A DNA stretch of 64,000 nt from Chimonanthus salicifolius (GCA_013350335.1 CM023540.1:24407175-24471174), one strand, 5' to 3'; positions 1-12,093 are shown, counted from the stretch's first letter. The notes: generated by a model from the sequence alone, not told the origin. Translations and numbers: made by a program.

Positions 1-1170
1 TCCATGATATCTAGATATTTGGATGGTTGTCTGCACATTTTTTAAAAGGAGTTAGTTTATTTTTCACAATGGGATTTAGCTATACTTTTTAAAAAGTACA
101 AGTCTTTAAAAAAAATTCCTTTCAATGTGCACATCACAATGTAATATATAAAAGGTAGGTGCTAATTGATGAGAGAAAGGGCTATTAGAAAAGCTGTTAT
201 ATTGTTGAGGTATGAGGATCAGGCAAAATTTATGAAGGGGATTTGACAAATGTAATAAAATAGGTTTAAGGTGAGAAAAAGACTTATGTGGAGTGTGATA
301 CCTCAGTCCAAATTAGTGATTAATTTAGACAAATTTTAATTAATTAAATATTTTTATCCAATAATTATAAGTTTTGTTATGTTGATCATGAAGAATATTG
401 AATGAGCTTCTCAACGAGTCCTGAGTTTGACTCGATCTGAGTCCGAAAAGCTCTTTCAAATTAAATGTTAAAGGTATAATAACATGTTATGATTATTAAT
501 AATATTATTTTAGGGTTAAAACTTGACTGCTTTAGAAACAAAGTCATTTAATTTCATTTAAACCTCAAATTTTAGATCTTGCATTATTTTTAAAATCCGT
601 ACTTAACGGAATGCCAATCTCAACCTAATTCTACTTATTTTCACTATCTAAAATTTTATAGGTGGCAAAACCCCACTTTGATAAGGAAGACAAATCCTAA
701 AAATATACGAAGGAAGTTAATATTCAATTTGTAATATAATTGAGCCATTTGTATCTTCAGATTTCCTAAAATTTCAAGTTTTAATAGTTATTTTATATCG
801 AGAAATGTGAGCCGTGGAATATTCTGTCATTTAGATGGAGTGATTTTTGACTCCGAAACACTTTGAAACTTTAAAATATTTTTATCAGACTAATTTAATC
901 TATCTAATAATAAAATTAAATTTTCTTCATGAAATTCTTTAAAATTAAGAAATTTTATCAAATCGATGTTTTTTTTATTAAAACACTGCGTTGTTGACCG
1001 AATTTTCTATCCAAAATTTAATACTATGTTAATAACTTAATATCTGACCTAGTGGACTATTTAGATTAAATTAGTGGGACCTTGGAATACTCAGACTTAA
1101 CAAAGGATATAAGAGGAATTCTTAAAAAAAAAATCTTTTAAGATAAGGAGAAAGCTACAATTGTAGCCTA
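1..1170. other. AT-rich intergenic DNA
   Basis: No open reading frame with a recognisable domain and no repeat pair that I can align are visible here. The stretch is AT-rich with short A and T runs. Confidence 0.5.
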
Positions 1171-1640
1171 TAGGCAACGGTGGATGAATTCCATCCGTTA
1201 ATTGCCTACACGCATTCTCTATTCAAGGAGGTAAAGAGCAGAGGAAGTAAAGAAAAAAAAAAACACAAACTCCTCCAACGCCTCTCAGTGTCTTTAGCTT
1301 TCTTCTCTTCCTTTTCTTCTTCCTTTGTACATCCGCAAGGAGCAGCAAAAAAAAAAAGAGACAGCAGCAACTATTTACCTTATCTCGCTCTCTCTCTCTC
1401 TGTCTTCTCTTCCTTTCCTTCACCAGTCAAGCCGTCACTCTCTCATGTCTCTTTCTCTTCTTTCATTTTATGTTCTTCTTTTCTTTTGTTTTGTACACCC
1501 ACAAGCAACAGAAGCAGACAGTAGCAAGCCGAACTTCAAAGCTTCTCGTATCTACGTTGGGTTTTCAAACTTTAGGTGAAATATCGACGGATTTTTCGCA
1601 GTGAGAGATACCAAAATATGTAGCAGTTCAAAATTAGAAT
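1171..1640 (+). other. Pyrimidine-rich tract with internal duplication, possible leader remnant
   Basis: Long CT-rich runs are followed twice by a similar block ending TTTGTACA(T/C)CC(G/A)CAAG (near 1325 and 1488), so an older local duplication is visible. CT-rich leaders are common in plant 5' UTRs, and a possible GT donor follows at about 1576. The frames through the tract encode only low-complexity Ser/Phe/Leu sequence, and no downstream coding exon is recognised. I infer a possible non-coding leader or pseudogene remnant and do not call a protein. Confidence 0.25.
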
Positions 1641-1839
1641 AGTTTAGTATTGGATTTTAAAATTAAAATTTTCAAAATGGAGGGAGGGTAGGCTTCTCTC
1701 TTAAATTTTAAATTATACCTTTAAAATCATTTTATTTTAAGTTTAAAACTTATTTTTCAGCTTTAATTAAAAGAGGGGAAAAGATTAATCCCATCTAACA
1801 ATTGTGTGTTTATTTTTATGCATTGTGTGTTTAAATTCA

Positions 1840-2215
1840 GTATCGTAACTTCTGGGCCACATTATCATCAGTAGTGGCGCTTAGTTACCCTGTGGATTCA
1901 TCAGTAGTGGCGTTTAGTCACTCGATGATACCATCTGAGGAGGCGCTTAGTCACCCGATGGTCTTAAAGTGGGGCACTGAGTACATTTTATATGTAATAT
2001 CTGGGCCAAAACTCTCCATCTGTAGCGCAACGAAAACACCGCTCAGTAGCCTATCTGAGACCGCCTTGGTCGCCCGATGGTAAAAGGATTTGGGCACTGA
2101 GTACTTTTATTTAATTTCCTTCACTGTACCCTCTGGGTTCCGTCTCAATACTTTTCCCTGGCCAGGAAAAAATACAAAACTGAGCACTGAGTACTTTATA
2201 TTTTTATTTTGATGT
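1840..2215 (+). repeat. Local degenerate repeat, GCACTGAGTAC modules
   Basis: The word GCACTGAGTAC occurs at 1974, 2094 and 2184. It is interleaved with repeated AGTAGTGGCG(C/T)TTAGT and (C/T)CGATGGT blocks. The structure resembles degenerate tandem repeats of a retroelement LTR or untranslated region. The reading frame across it is a by-product of the repeat. Confidence 0.4.
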
Positions 2216-2599
2216 GATATTTTGGTTAGCTGACAACTAACTGCTGACTTAATCTAATGGAGTAGAAAGAATTAGGAGACTCACTACATTTATCATGTTT
2301 TTTTGGAAAATTCACAGGGGATGGGAAGTAGTTCGTAATACTTTATTGACTTGAAATTTATATTATTATTTTATCTTACAGATTGTGTGCATAATCTCTG
2401 CGGATAGAGGTGAGGAGACTCGAACCAATACTTGTATTGTGTTATAGGTCAAACACACTAACACCAGATTAAAATGGAATACATGGTCATTTAAAAATGG
2501 AAAAGGTTATATAGGTCCAGAATACGAGACCTAACACTGCCTACATGTAAGGGATGTAAATGTTCTAACTATTTAGAACGTAGGCATTAAAATGGTGTC

Positions 2600-3881
2600 G
2601 AGAAGTCAATGACTTGTAGCCTCTAACGCAGTATAGACCCATGAAGTGTGTGAAAATTGTAGGGTAAAAACTGGATTAAGGCCATTCGTGTTATTAAATC
2701 CAGTTTTACATATTTGTGTGATATTGATTATTTTATTGATTTCTTGTATTGGTATTTGGATACACCAAATGGTAATGCTGAAATATGGTGATTCTCTCAG
2801 AATAAGTCTCTGTGTAAGGAGGGCACTGAAAATCATGCATTTGACATTTGCATATGAGAATTGTGATTATAAGTTAAATCTGTGAAAGATAATAACTTTG
2901 AAAATCTGATATTGGCCGTTAGACTATAATTGCTAAGATGAGCCGAACACCGTTTGCGAGCCGTTGGGTTGGACATGTTAGTTGGCTGTGGTCGACCGCC
3001 ATCAACTGTTGGTGTTGGATGGGCTAGTAGATCGGGTCGTGGAGACCTTGTGATGTTAGGCCGAACGTCGTTTGCAAACCATTGGGTTGGAGGTGTTAGT
3101 AGGCTGTGGTCTACCGCTATCAACCGTTAGCAGTTGGATGGGCTAGTAGACCGGGTCGTGGAAACCTTATGCACTTGTAAGTTGCTAAAGGCTGACCCCG
3201 GTAAAAATTGGTAAAATACCTTAGAAAGTGACCCTAGGGTGAAAATAGATTAAGTGGATTAACCGCATTGCATTCATGGAACATACATTATTTATTGTTT
3301 CATGTATCATGTATTATTTATGTTGAATGTTATGGTGAAAAGAAGTTAAGTGGATTAACTGCAATTTCATTCATGGAACATGCATTGTTATTTATTCCAT
3401 GAATATTGTTTGTTGGATTTTATGGTGAGCTCTCCCACTGGGTTGTTGCCCATGTCCCTTACATTGCAGGATATGAACTAAAGGAAGGAATAGAGGAACC
3501 AATGGTACCTCGCTGAGAGTCAAACTCGGATGTTTCCCATAGTTCCCGCTCAAGGAAACAAAATGAATCTATGGACTATTCTATGTATTTTGATAATAAA
3601 TATGCCTCATGTGGCATAAAAACTTATGTCTGTAAGTTTGATGTTTCCATGTAATATATTTGTGTGTTGGTGTACTGAATATATTGCTTTCGTGTGTTTG
3701 AGTGAAAATTGTTCGGATGATTTGCTGACTATTTTTAGGAATATTTAACACATAGATATCTCTCATAGGTATTAGACTCACATGGGTAGTATGTTATGGA
3801 ATTAGTGAATCATTAGGTTAAGGTTTTTTTAAAAAAAAAATTAGTCACGTTCCGAGCCCACGTACAGGATCGGGTCGTGAC
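2600..3881 (-). mobile_element. Degraded LTR remnant (probably Ty3/gypsy type)
   Basis: On the minus strand the block begins at about 3881 with TGTCACGACCCGATCC, a start often seen in plant Ty3/gypsy LTRs. It continues through AT-rich sequence with internal tandem duplications at about 2942-3177 and 3240-3420. No gag, protease, reverse transcriptase or integrase coding sequence is visible beside it. It is therefore best read as a solo or truncated LTR. The low-coordinate boundary is uncertain. Confidence 0.4.
2942..3177. repeat. Two-copy tandem repeat, about 118-bp unit
   Basis: The block starting GCCGAAC at 2942 recurs at 3060 with about 85% identity by eye. Both units end in GGGCTAGTAGA(T/C)CGGGTCGTGG. 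They lie inside the putative LTR remnant. Confidence 0.7.
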
Positions 3882-5220
3882 ATGGAGACTGACTACAATG
3901 GTGAAGGAAATTAAGACCTTCTGCATAGGCTTAGAAGTGTCCTTTGAGCAGGTCAGTGGATTTCTACGCGGAGCTAAGAATAAATGAAAGATCTATTGCA
4001 TCTACCACCCGTGATTCGTGAGACTATGCCCTATGAATGTTCTTTGTGGCCTTTGATATGGGGTCTTTGTATATTATAGTTGCTTTAGCTCTAGGTCTCT
4101 TGGACCTTCTCATTGTATTTGTACTATCTCATATTCTATTTAATATGTTTGATCTGGTTACCTTTAAAAAAATTGATGAGAGAGATGTGTTAAGTGGGTC
4201 AGGGGTTTAAAAATCAGTGGCCTCATACATATCATTGATATAGAGGTAAATCATCGATATATTTTCTCTCTCCTCTATTTTTTGTTTAAAAATTACAAAA
4301 ATAAGAGAAAAAAAAAACCCCTAGGATGAGCATATTTTTTTAATATGTGGTCATTTTTGTAGAGTTTTAGATCATTGAAAGTAAAACTTTGACACGAATA
4401 AAGAATATCATAAAAATTGAAAAATATCCTAAAACTTTAGAAATTGTCTAAAAACTTTATAAATTAGGAAACCGACATGAGGAAACACCTAACTCATGTT
4501 CTCGAGTATTCTCTAGTGACATGTATTTTCTTTTACAATTCATAAATTTTTTTGTTTTAAAATTTTTCGAGTTTTATAAAAATATTTACATACACTTTAA
4601 GAAATATACCAATCATATTAAGGGCTCTTCATTTACTTAAAGAAACATTTGTATATCATTTTATTCTTTTTCGTTACAAGCTGAAATTTTCTTAAATGCC
4701 TTTCTCTTTGACCTCTCCATTCCTTTACATTATTTTATTGCAAAATGGAAGACTTTGTTTTCAAGATCTTCATCACTGATTTAGTGTCAAAATTTGAATA
4801 AAAATGTCATTAAAATGAGATTCAATTCAAATTCTGATAGAAATGTTTAAACTCTCCTTCTCAACTTTTGGTTTGAATATTATCAGAATCTGAATCAAAT
4901 CCCACTTAATGGGCCTAACAACTCTCAAATATAATAATTTGGAGAACCTCCTTACTGTCAACCTAAATAAAATATCTCATAAGAAGTCCAGAAATGACTT
5001 AATTACACAGTTCAATAAAGAAGACGACATCGTGACGTACGGGAAGACAAGATCTGACCTCTGATTCATTTAGAGAAAAGATTCTCTTTCATTGCCACAA
5101 GACCATTCCCTTCTCTTCTTCATTTCTGCTGCTTCTTCTCCTTCTCCTTCTATTATTAGATCCTTGTCACCATTTGCCCATTAAAAAAAAAACCTTTTTA
5201 CTAAAGCAAAATTAGGGTCG
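3882..5220. other. Intergenic DNA with a hAT-like terminus
   Basis: No gene is recognised. At about 4200 there is CAGGGGTTTAAAAATC, the left terminus shared with the TCGGCCGATAT-rich hAT MITEs elsewhere in the window. It is followed by a much-decayed body with TATCGATATA-like words. The rest is AT-rich with CT-rich stretches near 5100-5150. Confidence 0.35.
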
Positions 5221-5225
5221 TAATA

Positions 5226-5406
5226 CTCCCTCCGTCCCATTTTAATTGTCTCATTTGAAATATTTGTGTTTTTTAAGGAACTCTCTCTATAAGGCTAAAA
5301 TTTCATTTGATTTCATCCATTTTCAATACACTTTATACTAAATGAGACAATTATTTTGGGACAATTCTAAAATCCATATAGGACAATTAATTTGGGACAG
5401 AGAGAG
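5226..5406. mobile_element. Stowaway-type MITE (Tc1/mariner)
   Basis: The element begins CTCCCTCCGTCCCATTTTAA and ends with the inverted version (TTAATTTGGGACAGAGAGAG). It is flanked on both sides by TA (5224-5225 and 5407-5408). CTCCCTCCGTCCC termini with a TA target duplication are diagnostic of plant Stowaway elements. It is 181 bp long and has no coding capacity. Confidence 0.88.
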
Positions 5407-5439
5407 TATATGTTATTTAGGTTTGATGGTTTGTTAACG

Positions 5440-5830
5440 GTTGGATCTATATCTGGCAATGAGTCAGGTTGGGTTTTTATTCGAATTTTGGTTGACAATT
5501 TTCAACTGATTATTTACTTGTGTGTAAAAATGAGTTAGTCGATTTGGATTTATTTCGAATTTGAACATAAAATTTTAAACTCTATCCATTGATAATGCTC
5601 AGATTTGGTTCGTATGATTGGCTCATGTCAAATACTATCAGGTCTAGTTTAAGGTAGATCTGACAATGGGTTTGTCCGGTCAGGTCGGGTTGATTTCGAG
5701 TTTGAGTCTATTTCGATTTTGGATCACAAAATTTTAAATCCATATCTATTTAAAATGCTCAGATCTGATTGAGATAATGGAGTCAGATCAAATCTTATCA
5801 GGCTAGTTTGATCAAATTATCTAGTAGATG
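5440..5830. repeat. Two degraded GGTC/GGGTT-rich repeat units
   Basis: Two related blocks (about 5450-5650 and 5655-5815) share (G/T)CTGGCAATG(A/G)GT, AAAATTTTAAA(C/T)(T/C)C and AATGCTCAGAT(T/C)TG words in the same order. They resemble decayed hAT-type elements of the GGGTCGGG class. I cannot define their ends. Confidence 0.4.
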
Positions 5831-6651
5831 ATTAAAATTTTCAAAAAGATATTTGAGGTTTTACTTCAAATTCAACCGCGGTTGTGCTACTTTAAAATTT
5901 ACTTTAAATTTCCACATTATATTGGCTTCATCATAAAGTCAAGCATTGATCCAGATGTTTAATTTGAACATAAAACAAGTTAAATTGAGTTAACTCATTT
6001 ATTAAATAAACTGAAATACCTGACTCAAAATCTTTGCGTTTGTATTTGGGAAAAGAATTGCGGCACCTAGCGTAAAAAATTGTAAATTTAGATTTTATAT
6101 CTAAACCTTAATGCTCCCCTAAATTTTTTTTATATTTAAATTTATTTTTATTTACCTAATATTATTATTGGATAGAGCACAAAATATGTGGCAATTAAAA
6201 CTTTGGAGTCCTTCATTTTCTTATGAGAATTGATATAAAATTTCATATCTGTCCTAATATCAGATTTATTTCTTTATGACATCAACTTTCTATATGATTG
6301 GCAGACGTTGGAGTGGGCCTTCATGCAACTTTAATCCAAACAAAGAGGGGATTTATAATTTTGGGGACTGCATATATGTGTCATGGCATGTACATTATGT
6401 ACTTGAGTATATTTTGATTTAAAAAGGTCCATTTATTTGAGTATTAGGCTCTTAATAGCCAAAATTTGATACGAATAAAATATGTCCTGCAATAAATAAA
6501 AAATGACAATTTTTTAAAACAGAAAATCAATATGACGAAATTTCTAATATGAAGTTTATGTTCTCTACTATCTCACATGTATCTTCTATTATAATTCATA
6601 AATTTTTCGTAAAAAAATCTTATTTCATGAAAACATTTACATTGAGGAATT
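5831..6651. other. AT-rich intergenic DNA
   Basis: I see no gene, RNA or clear repeat here beyond AT-rich low-complexity sequence. Confidence 0.4.
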
Positions 6652-6806
6652 CTTTTTTGAATTTACGTGTGGGAAACCGTGGGATACCCAGCGTAAAACC
6701 CCCATGGGTGAACCCCTACCCTAAGGCACACCAAGGTTAGGCCATGGAGGCTCAAACCCTTGACCTCCCGCTTCCTGAGGCAGGAGCTAACCAGCTGAGT
6801 TACATT
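6652..6806 (-). mobile_element. tRNA-derived SINE, family SINE-B
   Basis: Read on the minus strand, the 5' part has TAACTCAGCTGGTTAGCTCC (A-box-like) and AAGGGTTTGAGCCTCC (B-box-like). It then runs through a conserved GTGTGCC / CACCCATGGGGG / CCCACACGTAAATTC body to an A-rich 3' tail that appears as T-rich sequence at 6650. The same body occurs at 9183, 18105, 44228 and, truncated, at 23988 and 45336. That distribution is typical of a SINE family. Confidence 0.75.
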
Positions 6807-7212
6807 AAGGAATTTTCATTTAACTTCATTAACATTAGCATATTATTTACTATTTGTTTCAACGGGAAACCCCAAAATGAAATTATTTATGAAAACTTAG
6901 ATTTCATGACTCTTTTTTTTTTGAAAAAACTAGGAAATTCACACAAAATATACCAGTTACATTAACACACCTCCATTCAATTTCATAGACACTCAATATA
7001 ATTTCATCAAATTATTTTCACAAAAAACTCAAAATTGAGATTACCGTAGAGTAAATTTAAAAAAAAAAAAAGACAAAAATAACTCAAAATGGAAAAATCT
7101 AACAGAAAATTAGGTTGGAATGAACAAATATCTTTCACAAGCGAAGAAATTGTGTCTAAACATTCTTAAAATAATATCCTATTAAAATATTCAAACAAAA
7201 AAATGTCGAAAC

Positions 7213-7395
7213 TAGGGGTGCAAATATAGGCCGATACGCATCGTATCGTCCGATATGATACGGTTTTGAAACCGCATCATGTCAGACGATACATCGATAT
7301 CTCGGCCGTATCATATCGGCCGATATCGTATCATATCGGCCGATATCGGCCGTTTTCCTTTTTAAAAAAAAAAGAGAAAAATATCAACCGATATT
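7213..7395. mobile_element. hAT-like MITE, TCGGCCGATAT family, left part
   Basis: It begins TAGGGGTGCAAATATAGG and is packed with TATCGGCCGATAT palindromes, like the better-preserved copies at 12948-13307 and 59709-60017. I cannot place a right terminus. CGATAT-rich sequence at about 7950-8030 may be its far end after an insertion. Confidence 0.5.
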
Positions 7396-8635
7396 GAATT
7401 TTGCAGACTTGGTCAAAACAGCAATTTAAAAAAGAATTCGAACAAAACCACTTCAACTGCGCCTCAGACCGTTTGTGGTCTATACCACTTTAAGCAGAGC
7501 TGATTGCCATTTTCCAGTACATATAATGCCCCACCAGCCACATCAACTAATGGGGGTGGGGGCACCGATTTGATCTAAGTTGACTCAGAAACGGCAACAG
7601 CACATGGACCTTCATTACAACTGGACAGCAAGGATGGGATTGGAACCAAACATTTAGGTCAATTATTAGATAATATATGTGGAGGAGAATCTGTGTGCAA
7701 ACTCTGGAGAATTTAATGGTGTAAATTCTAAGTTTTGTGAGATTTTTATCAAACTTTTTTCTCAGAAAATAACAATTATAATATAAAATTACCAAAATAT
7801 CCCTTGAACTTCCGAGTTCCAATTTAGACAAACTTGAACTCGTTGGAGAGTCCACCCGCTACGCTACGCTACCAAACTACTGAAAACCATTTCGGAGATT
7901 CACAAATCTCCCTAAAACCCAAAATACTGAGTCGGGTGACAATATGGAGAACCATATCGACGATATAAACTAATATAATACAGGCCATTAAATGCCTGTA
8001 TCGATTGATATGTATTATGTACGATCAATTCAATACATATGTCTTTTTTTTTGTAAACAATGATTACCCCTTTTTCTCTTTCATCTTGTAGAATTTTGGT
8101 AAAGGATGACTCAATACCTTTCTCATTGTCTATATAGAGTTGTACGAGCCTCTTGGAGAGGATAAGACCAAATAGAAACAATTATGTCAGGAGGGTTCAA
8201 GGATAAAAGAGAAGAAGAATGACCTTATTTTTCTACAATTTTGTGCTTCAAAGGTTAGGAGTCTCTGTTATATACCAGACATGGTCTCGACGTGCACTAT
8301 GATGTGTAGCATGTTTCAGCTGAAATGGCTGTGATAAGACGAATTAATGAAGCATGTGACTAAAGATGCAACCAAACAAACATTGGCTGCTCTTCCACAA
8401 ATAATTGAACTTCCTTTTATTTTCTTTTTCTTTTTTTCTTTTAAGGTAGTATTATATGATTAATCAGCGATTAGGAGATGAGTTGTTAATCTATTATTCT
8501 TTTGTTGCATGGAGTTCTAGCACCCAAACTAAATGTTAGAAAAAACCATCAAAAATTATAGAAATATGCAGGAATTAATCTCAGACAGTAAGAGTATTGA
8601 GTTCGAATAAATGTTCATAAAAAAAATGTGTTTTT
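7396..8635. other. Intergenic DNA without recognised genes
   Basis: The longer open frames here have no domain and are interrupted AT-rich sequence. Some TATCGAT-like words at 7950-8030 may belong to a hAT MITE. Nothing else is supported. Confidence 0.35.
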
Positions 8636-8958
8636 TGTTAAGATCTGAGCTTCTAATCTAAAAGACTAGTCTGTTAAGTGGAGTGACCTAAGTCCTTTAT
8701 AAACACCTAGATCTTCTTCTACATTTCCAATATGGGACTCATTCGCAGCAGCTCCACGACACAGGCTATCCCGTTCAGTTGGGGGATCTCCTGAACCCAC
8801 ATGAGATACCCTGATACTTAGTTCTGATATCTCTTATTAGGATTTGGCTTTCCAGTTCGAAAGACTAATCTGTTAGGTAGAGTGACTCAAGTCCTTTATA
8901 AACCCTTAGATCTCTGTCTATATTTCTAATGTGGGTCTCATTCGCAGCCGCCCCAATA
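8636..8958 (-). mobile_element. TRIM retrotransposon, near-complete copy
   Basis: Two direct repeats of about 120-128 bp (8636-8763 and 8835-8958) share ACTA(G/A)TCTGTTA(A/G)GT(G/A)GAGTGAC, AAGTCCTTTATAAAC and CATTCGCAGC. A 70-bp internal segment separates them. On the minus strand the segment right after the upstream LTR is a decayed form of TGGTATCAGAGC, complementary to initiator tRNA-Met. Short LTRs, a tiny interior, a primer-binding site and no genes define a TRIM. Confidence 0.7.
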
Positions 8959-9182
8959 TTTTTATAATCCAATTTAATTTTTATCTAAATTCTTCTCGAG
9001 CTTTCAGTACTGAAGTACCGAACACAAGATCCATTTATCTGATTGGGACAAGTGTCAGCCATTTTACTTTTTCTCCACGAGTGGGTCTTATTTTTTTTTT
9101 TTTTTCATCAGTAAACTTCATCAAAATAAAATAATGCCATACGTTCTGAAAAAGATGAAGATAAAAACTTAAAATTTACTCA

Positions 9183-9345
9183 ATGTAGTTCAACTGCTTA
9201 CCTTTCACTTCAAGAAATAGGATGTCATAGATTCAAGCCCCTATGATTTAATCTTGGTGTGCCCTATGAGCAGTGAGTTCACTCGTGGAAGTTTTACACT
9301 GAGTATCCCGCAGTTTCTCACATGTAAATTCAAAAAAAAAAAAAA
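9183..9345 (+). mobile_element. tRNA-derived SINE, family SINE-B
   Basis: This plus-strand copy has a TGTAGTTCAACTGCTTACC A-box region, AGATTCAAGCCCC as B-box, the family body (GGTGTGCCCTATGAGCAG, then TTTCTCACATGTAAATTC) and a poly(A) tail at about 9331-9345. Confidence 0.75.
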
Positions 9346-9969
9346 CTTACAATTTGTTCGATAATTCCAAAAAATTTGCATTACTCTTATTTTAGACTGT
9401 ACTTCGACAATATTGACTTAAAACTGTATTTATAACTTGTTTTAATCCTTTTAAAAATTAATGAAAATATGTGAATTTAAAAGTGGATTTGGACTTCTTT
9501 AACAACAGTTGTGTAATTATTTTAATCAACACGTGGGCAGCATTAATAAAAAACAAAAATGAAATTTTAATTATATTTTTAAAATACTGTACCAGTCGCA
9601 TTCCAGAGTTCGACAAGACTTAGTGTTGGATGGAGACTTCTCTGCTAAGTAATTAGGTTAATAAAGTGGAGGATACATTATAATTTCACTTTTCAATGGT
9701 GACCCATTCAATATCAAATCAGACTTCCGATTGTTAATAAAGTGATTTTGGTCGTCAACGTTTTTGATAAATCATTGTAAAGAAAAAAAAATAAGAATTT
9801 TAAAAAGATGATTTTAAATAAGAATTTGATATTTAATAATAATAATGAAGACGATTATTGTTTTTTCACGTACCATGGTCAGTCTATTTATATTGAAATA
9901 CAAAGGCAAGGTGCACCCAATTGAAAACTTAGTAAATTTCAATTACATAATCAAGTTGATCTCTTCATT
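9346..9969. other. AT-rich intergenic DNA
   Basis: I see no gene or recognisable element here. Confidence 0.4.
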
Positions 9970-9977
9970 ATTATTGG

Positions 9978-10350
9978 TAGGGCTGCAACTCGGGTTTGGC
10001 AGGTCGGGTTCCTTAAAACCCATCCTGACCTGAGTTGATATATATGGAACCCGACCCGACTCAACCTGAACTTTACAACCTGACCCGACCCAAATTTGAA
10101 CCCTAATCAACCCTAATTCTGACCCGACCCGCATTCCGAACCCATTTTAGCATAATTTTAGCCGGGTCGAGTCGGGTCGGGCCGAGTTAACTTGTAAAAT
10201 CCTCAACCTGATCCGACTCGAATTTCATGCAGGTTTTTATCTTCTCAACCCAACCTGACCCGCTGATCAGAAATTCTCGACCCAACCCGCATACTTTCTC
10301 GGGTTGGGTCATGCGGGTTGGGCCAAAACCTGACCCGAGTTTCAGCCCTA
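9978..10350. mobile_element. hAT MITE, GGGTCGGG family
   Basis: The 373-bp element has inverted termini TAGGGCTGCAACTCGGGT and ACCCGAGTTTCAGCCCTA. It is flanked by ATTATTGG (9970-9977) and ATTATTGA (10351-10358), an 8-bp target duplication with one change, as made by hAT transposases. The body is dense in ACCCGACCC and GGGTCGGG subterminal repeats. No coding sequence is present. Confidence 0.85.
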
Positions 10351-10489
10351 ATTATTGACAAGGTCCATTTTAATGTTGGGTGGATTTATTTATGAAGAGT
10401 GATAAAAGTACATAGTTTGTGAGATGAAATGGTGGTGAAATATTACAGAAAAGTGGATTAAATATTACAGAATGAAATTCTACAGTGAA

Positions 10490-10790
10490 GAATTTTTTTT
10501 TCCAATGAAAGGTTAGTATTCATTCAAAAGAAGGGAAAAAGCCCACAATATACAAAAAACTTCTCAGCCCACAGCCCGGGTCAGATACCAAAATTCAAAA
10601 GATCCAAAAAATCAGGCTGGGAAAAGAAACATCAAATAGACCCAGCCAGAAACATAAATAAACCCACCAGTGATATGGGCCAAAAACCAAAGAGAACCCA
10701 GAACAAAACCAGGCCCACAACAACTACAATAAGACTCCACTGCTCATCAGGCCACGGGGGTCACTACCATCCAACCGGACGGTACAATAT
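10490..10790 (-). mobile_element. Putative LINE 3' end, antisense
   Basis: It begins with a T-run at about 10493 and continues into an A-rich segment with AAAAAGCCCACAATATACAA and GCCCACAGCCCGGGTCAG. A related block lies at 46270-46425. On the minus strand this looks like an untranslated 3' end with a poly(A) tail, as in plant L1-type LINEs. No reverse transcriptase is visible, so the assignment is tentative. Confidence 0.3.
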
Positions 10791-11084
10791 TCCCCACTAA
10801 AATAGAGTCGAGAAATGGAGTTAATAAGATTTGAAATAAATATGATGAGGACTTGAGTTATAATGATTAATAGAAGTTAAAATGATGATGACCCTAATTT
10901 TCTTCACTAAAATGACAGTTTACCTGCAGACAAACTTTTTCAAGAGCAAATATTTGTCTCTTGCCCTAATTCCTTTATGAAAACTAACCAATCCCTGTAG
11001 CTGACCTCATAATTGGTTTTTATTAGTAAGGCGTGCACGGCTGTGTTTGGATGAGGGATAAATTTTGCCGAGATTACCCAGAGT

Positions 11085-11402
11085 TATCATTGGTTGTGAA
11101 AGGAGAAGATATAGGGATTTAGAAATGGTTTCAGTTACTTCATCTAATAGATTAGTTTTTTGAGTTGTATACCCAATTCTAACAAGTGGTGAAGTCAATG
11201 TATGTGGGCTCAGGAGATCTTCTAGCTGGATGGGATGTCTGGCGATGTTCTATCCGCTGGAGAGACTAGTTCGAGGGGAGATTGTTGGGGCAATGAACGA
11301 GTCACACATTGGTTGTGAAGGAAGAGATCTAGAAACTTGTAGAGGGTTTTGATCACTTTATCTAATGGGCTAACCGTTTAGATTGAATACTCAGTCTTAA
11401 CA
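11085..11402 (+). mobile_element. TRIM retrotransposon, plus-strand copy
   Basis: The right LTR is 11283-11402 (TGTTGGGG to CTTAACA). The left LTR, 5'-truncated, ends CTAACA at about 11188. It is followed by AG and a decayed TGGTGAAG at the primer-binding-site position. The 94-bp interior contains TATGTGGGCTCAGGAGATC, the complement of the interior of the minus-strand copy at 8636. The interior was therefore conserved when the family spread. Confidence 0.7.
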
Positions 11403-11553
11403 CTTAGAGCACATGACTAATCTTCGAGACATATGCAAGTCTCTCTACCTACACACAGAATAACTCTACAAGAAACGATCTTTTGAGATGAAGGGAGAAT
11501 CAAACTCATGACTCTTCTTTCCTAAAATAAATTACTTATCATCGCTCCAATGT
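11403..11553 (-). mobile_element. tRNA-derived SINE, family SINE-A
   Basis: On the minus strand it reads GGAGCGATGATAAG (A-box-like), then CATGAGTTTGATTCTCC (B-box-like). The family body follows, with GTAGGTAGAGAGACTTGCAT and a run ending ATTAGTCATGTGCTCTAAG. It abuts the end of the TRIM. Related copies lie at 14414, 20737, 21621, 48139, 48625, 53279 and 59672. Confidence 0.65.
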
Positions 11554-11956
11554 GATTTTTAACCCGTGGGAAAGGTAAGAAAGTAAGATGTAACACTTTA
11601 GATGTCAAATCATGTGTCATTCTATCTTTAATGCTGATTTGTTGGACATTGATATAATGTAATGCTAATCCTTGTTTTATATTACTAATCGACGATTGTG
11701 GTTTCTCTAACTATATGACCACCGAAAATCAAACTCATGACTCATTTTTTCCAAAATAAATTCCTGATCATCACTCCAATATGATTTTTAACCCATGACA
11801 GATGTAAGAAAGTAAGATGCAACATTGTAAATATCAAATCATGTGCCAATCTTATCTTTAATAATGTTGATTTGGACATTTGATATAATATAATACTAAT
11901 CCTTATATGTATTATATTATTAATTGACGGGTGTGGTTTCTCCAAATTTATGGCCA
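11498..11956. repeat. Two-copy tandem duplication, 229-bp unit
   Basis: AATCAAACTCATGACTC at 11498 recurs at 11727, and homology continues through ACTCCAAT(G/A)TGATTTTTAACCC, GTAAGAAAGTAAGATG and GTGGTTTCTC. The first unit includes the 5' head of the SINE-A copy, so the duplication happened after that insertion. Confidence 0.75.
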
Positions 11957-12093
11957 TGTAGCTTATATGTTTGAACTTTGAAAGAACGATACCTTTTTCT
12001 TGTCCTCTCTTGTTGACTGACTGGTTTTTTGGATCCATAAATGTAATATCCATTTTAATAATATTGTGAAAATCTAACTCATGTCTCATATGA

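Noticed and set aside
1180..1579. Ser/Phe-rich frames that could be taken for signal-peptide proteins
   Set aside because: They translate the pyrimidine-rich tract in two overlapping frames and nothing conserved follows.
9978..10350. GGGTCGGG repeats as interstitial telomere-like DNA
   Set aside because: Plant telomere repeat is TTTAGGG. Here the repeats are irregular, on both strands, and bounded by hAT termini.
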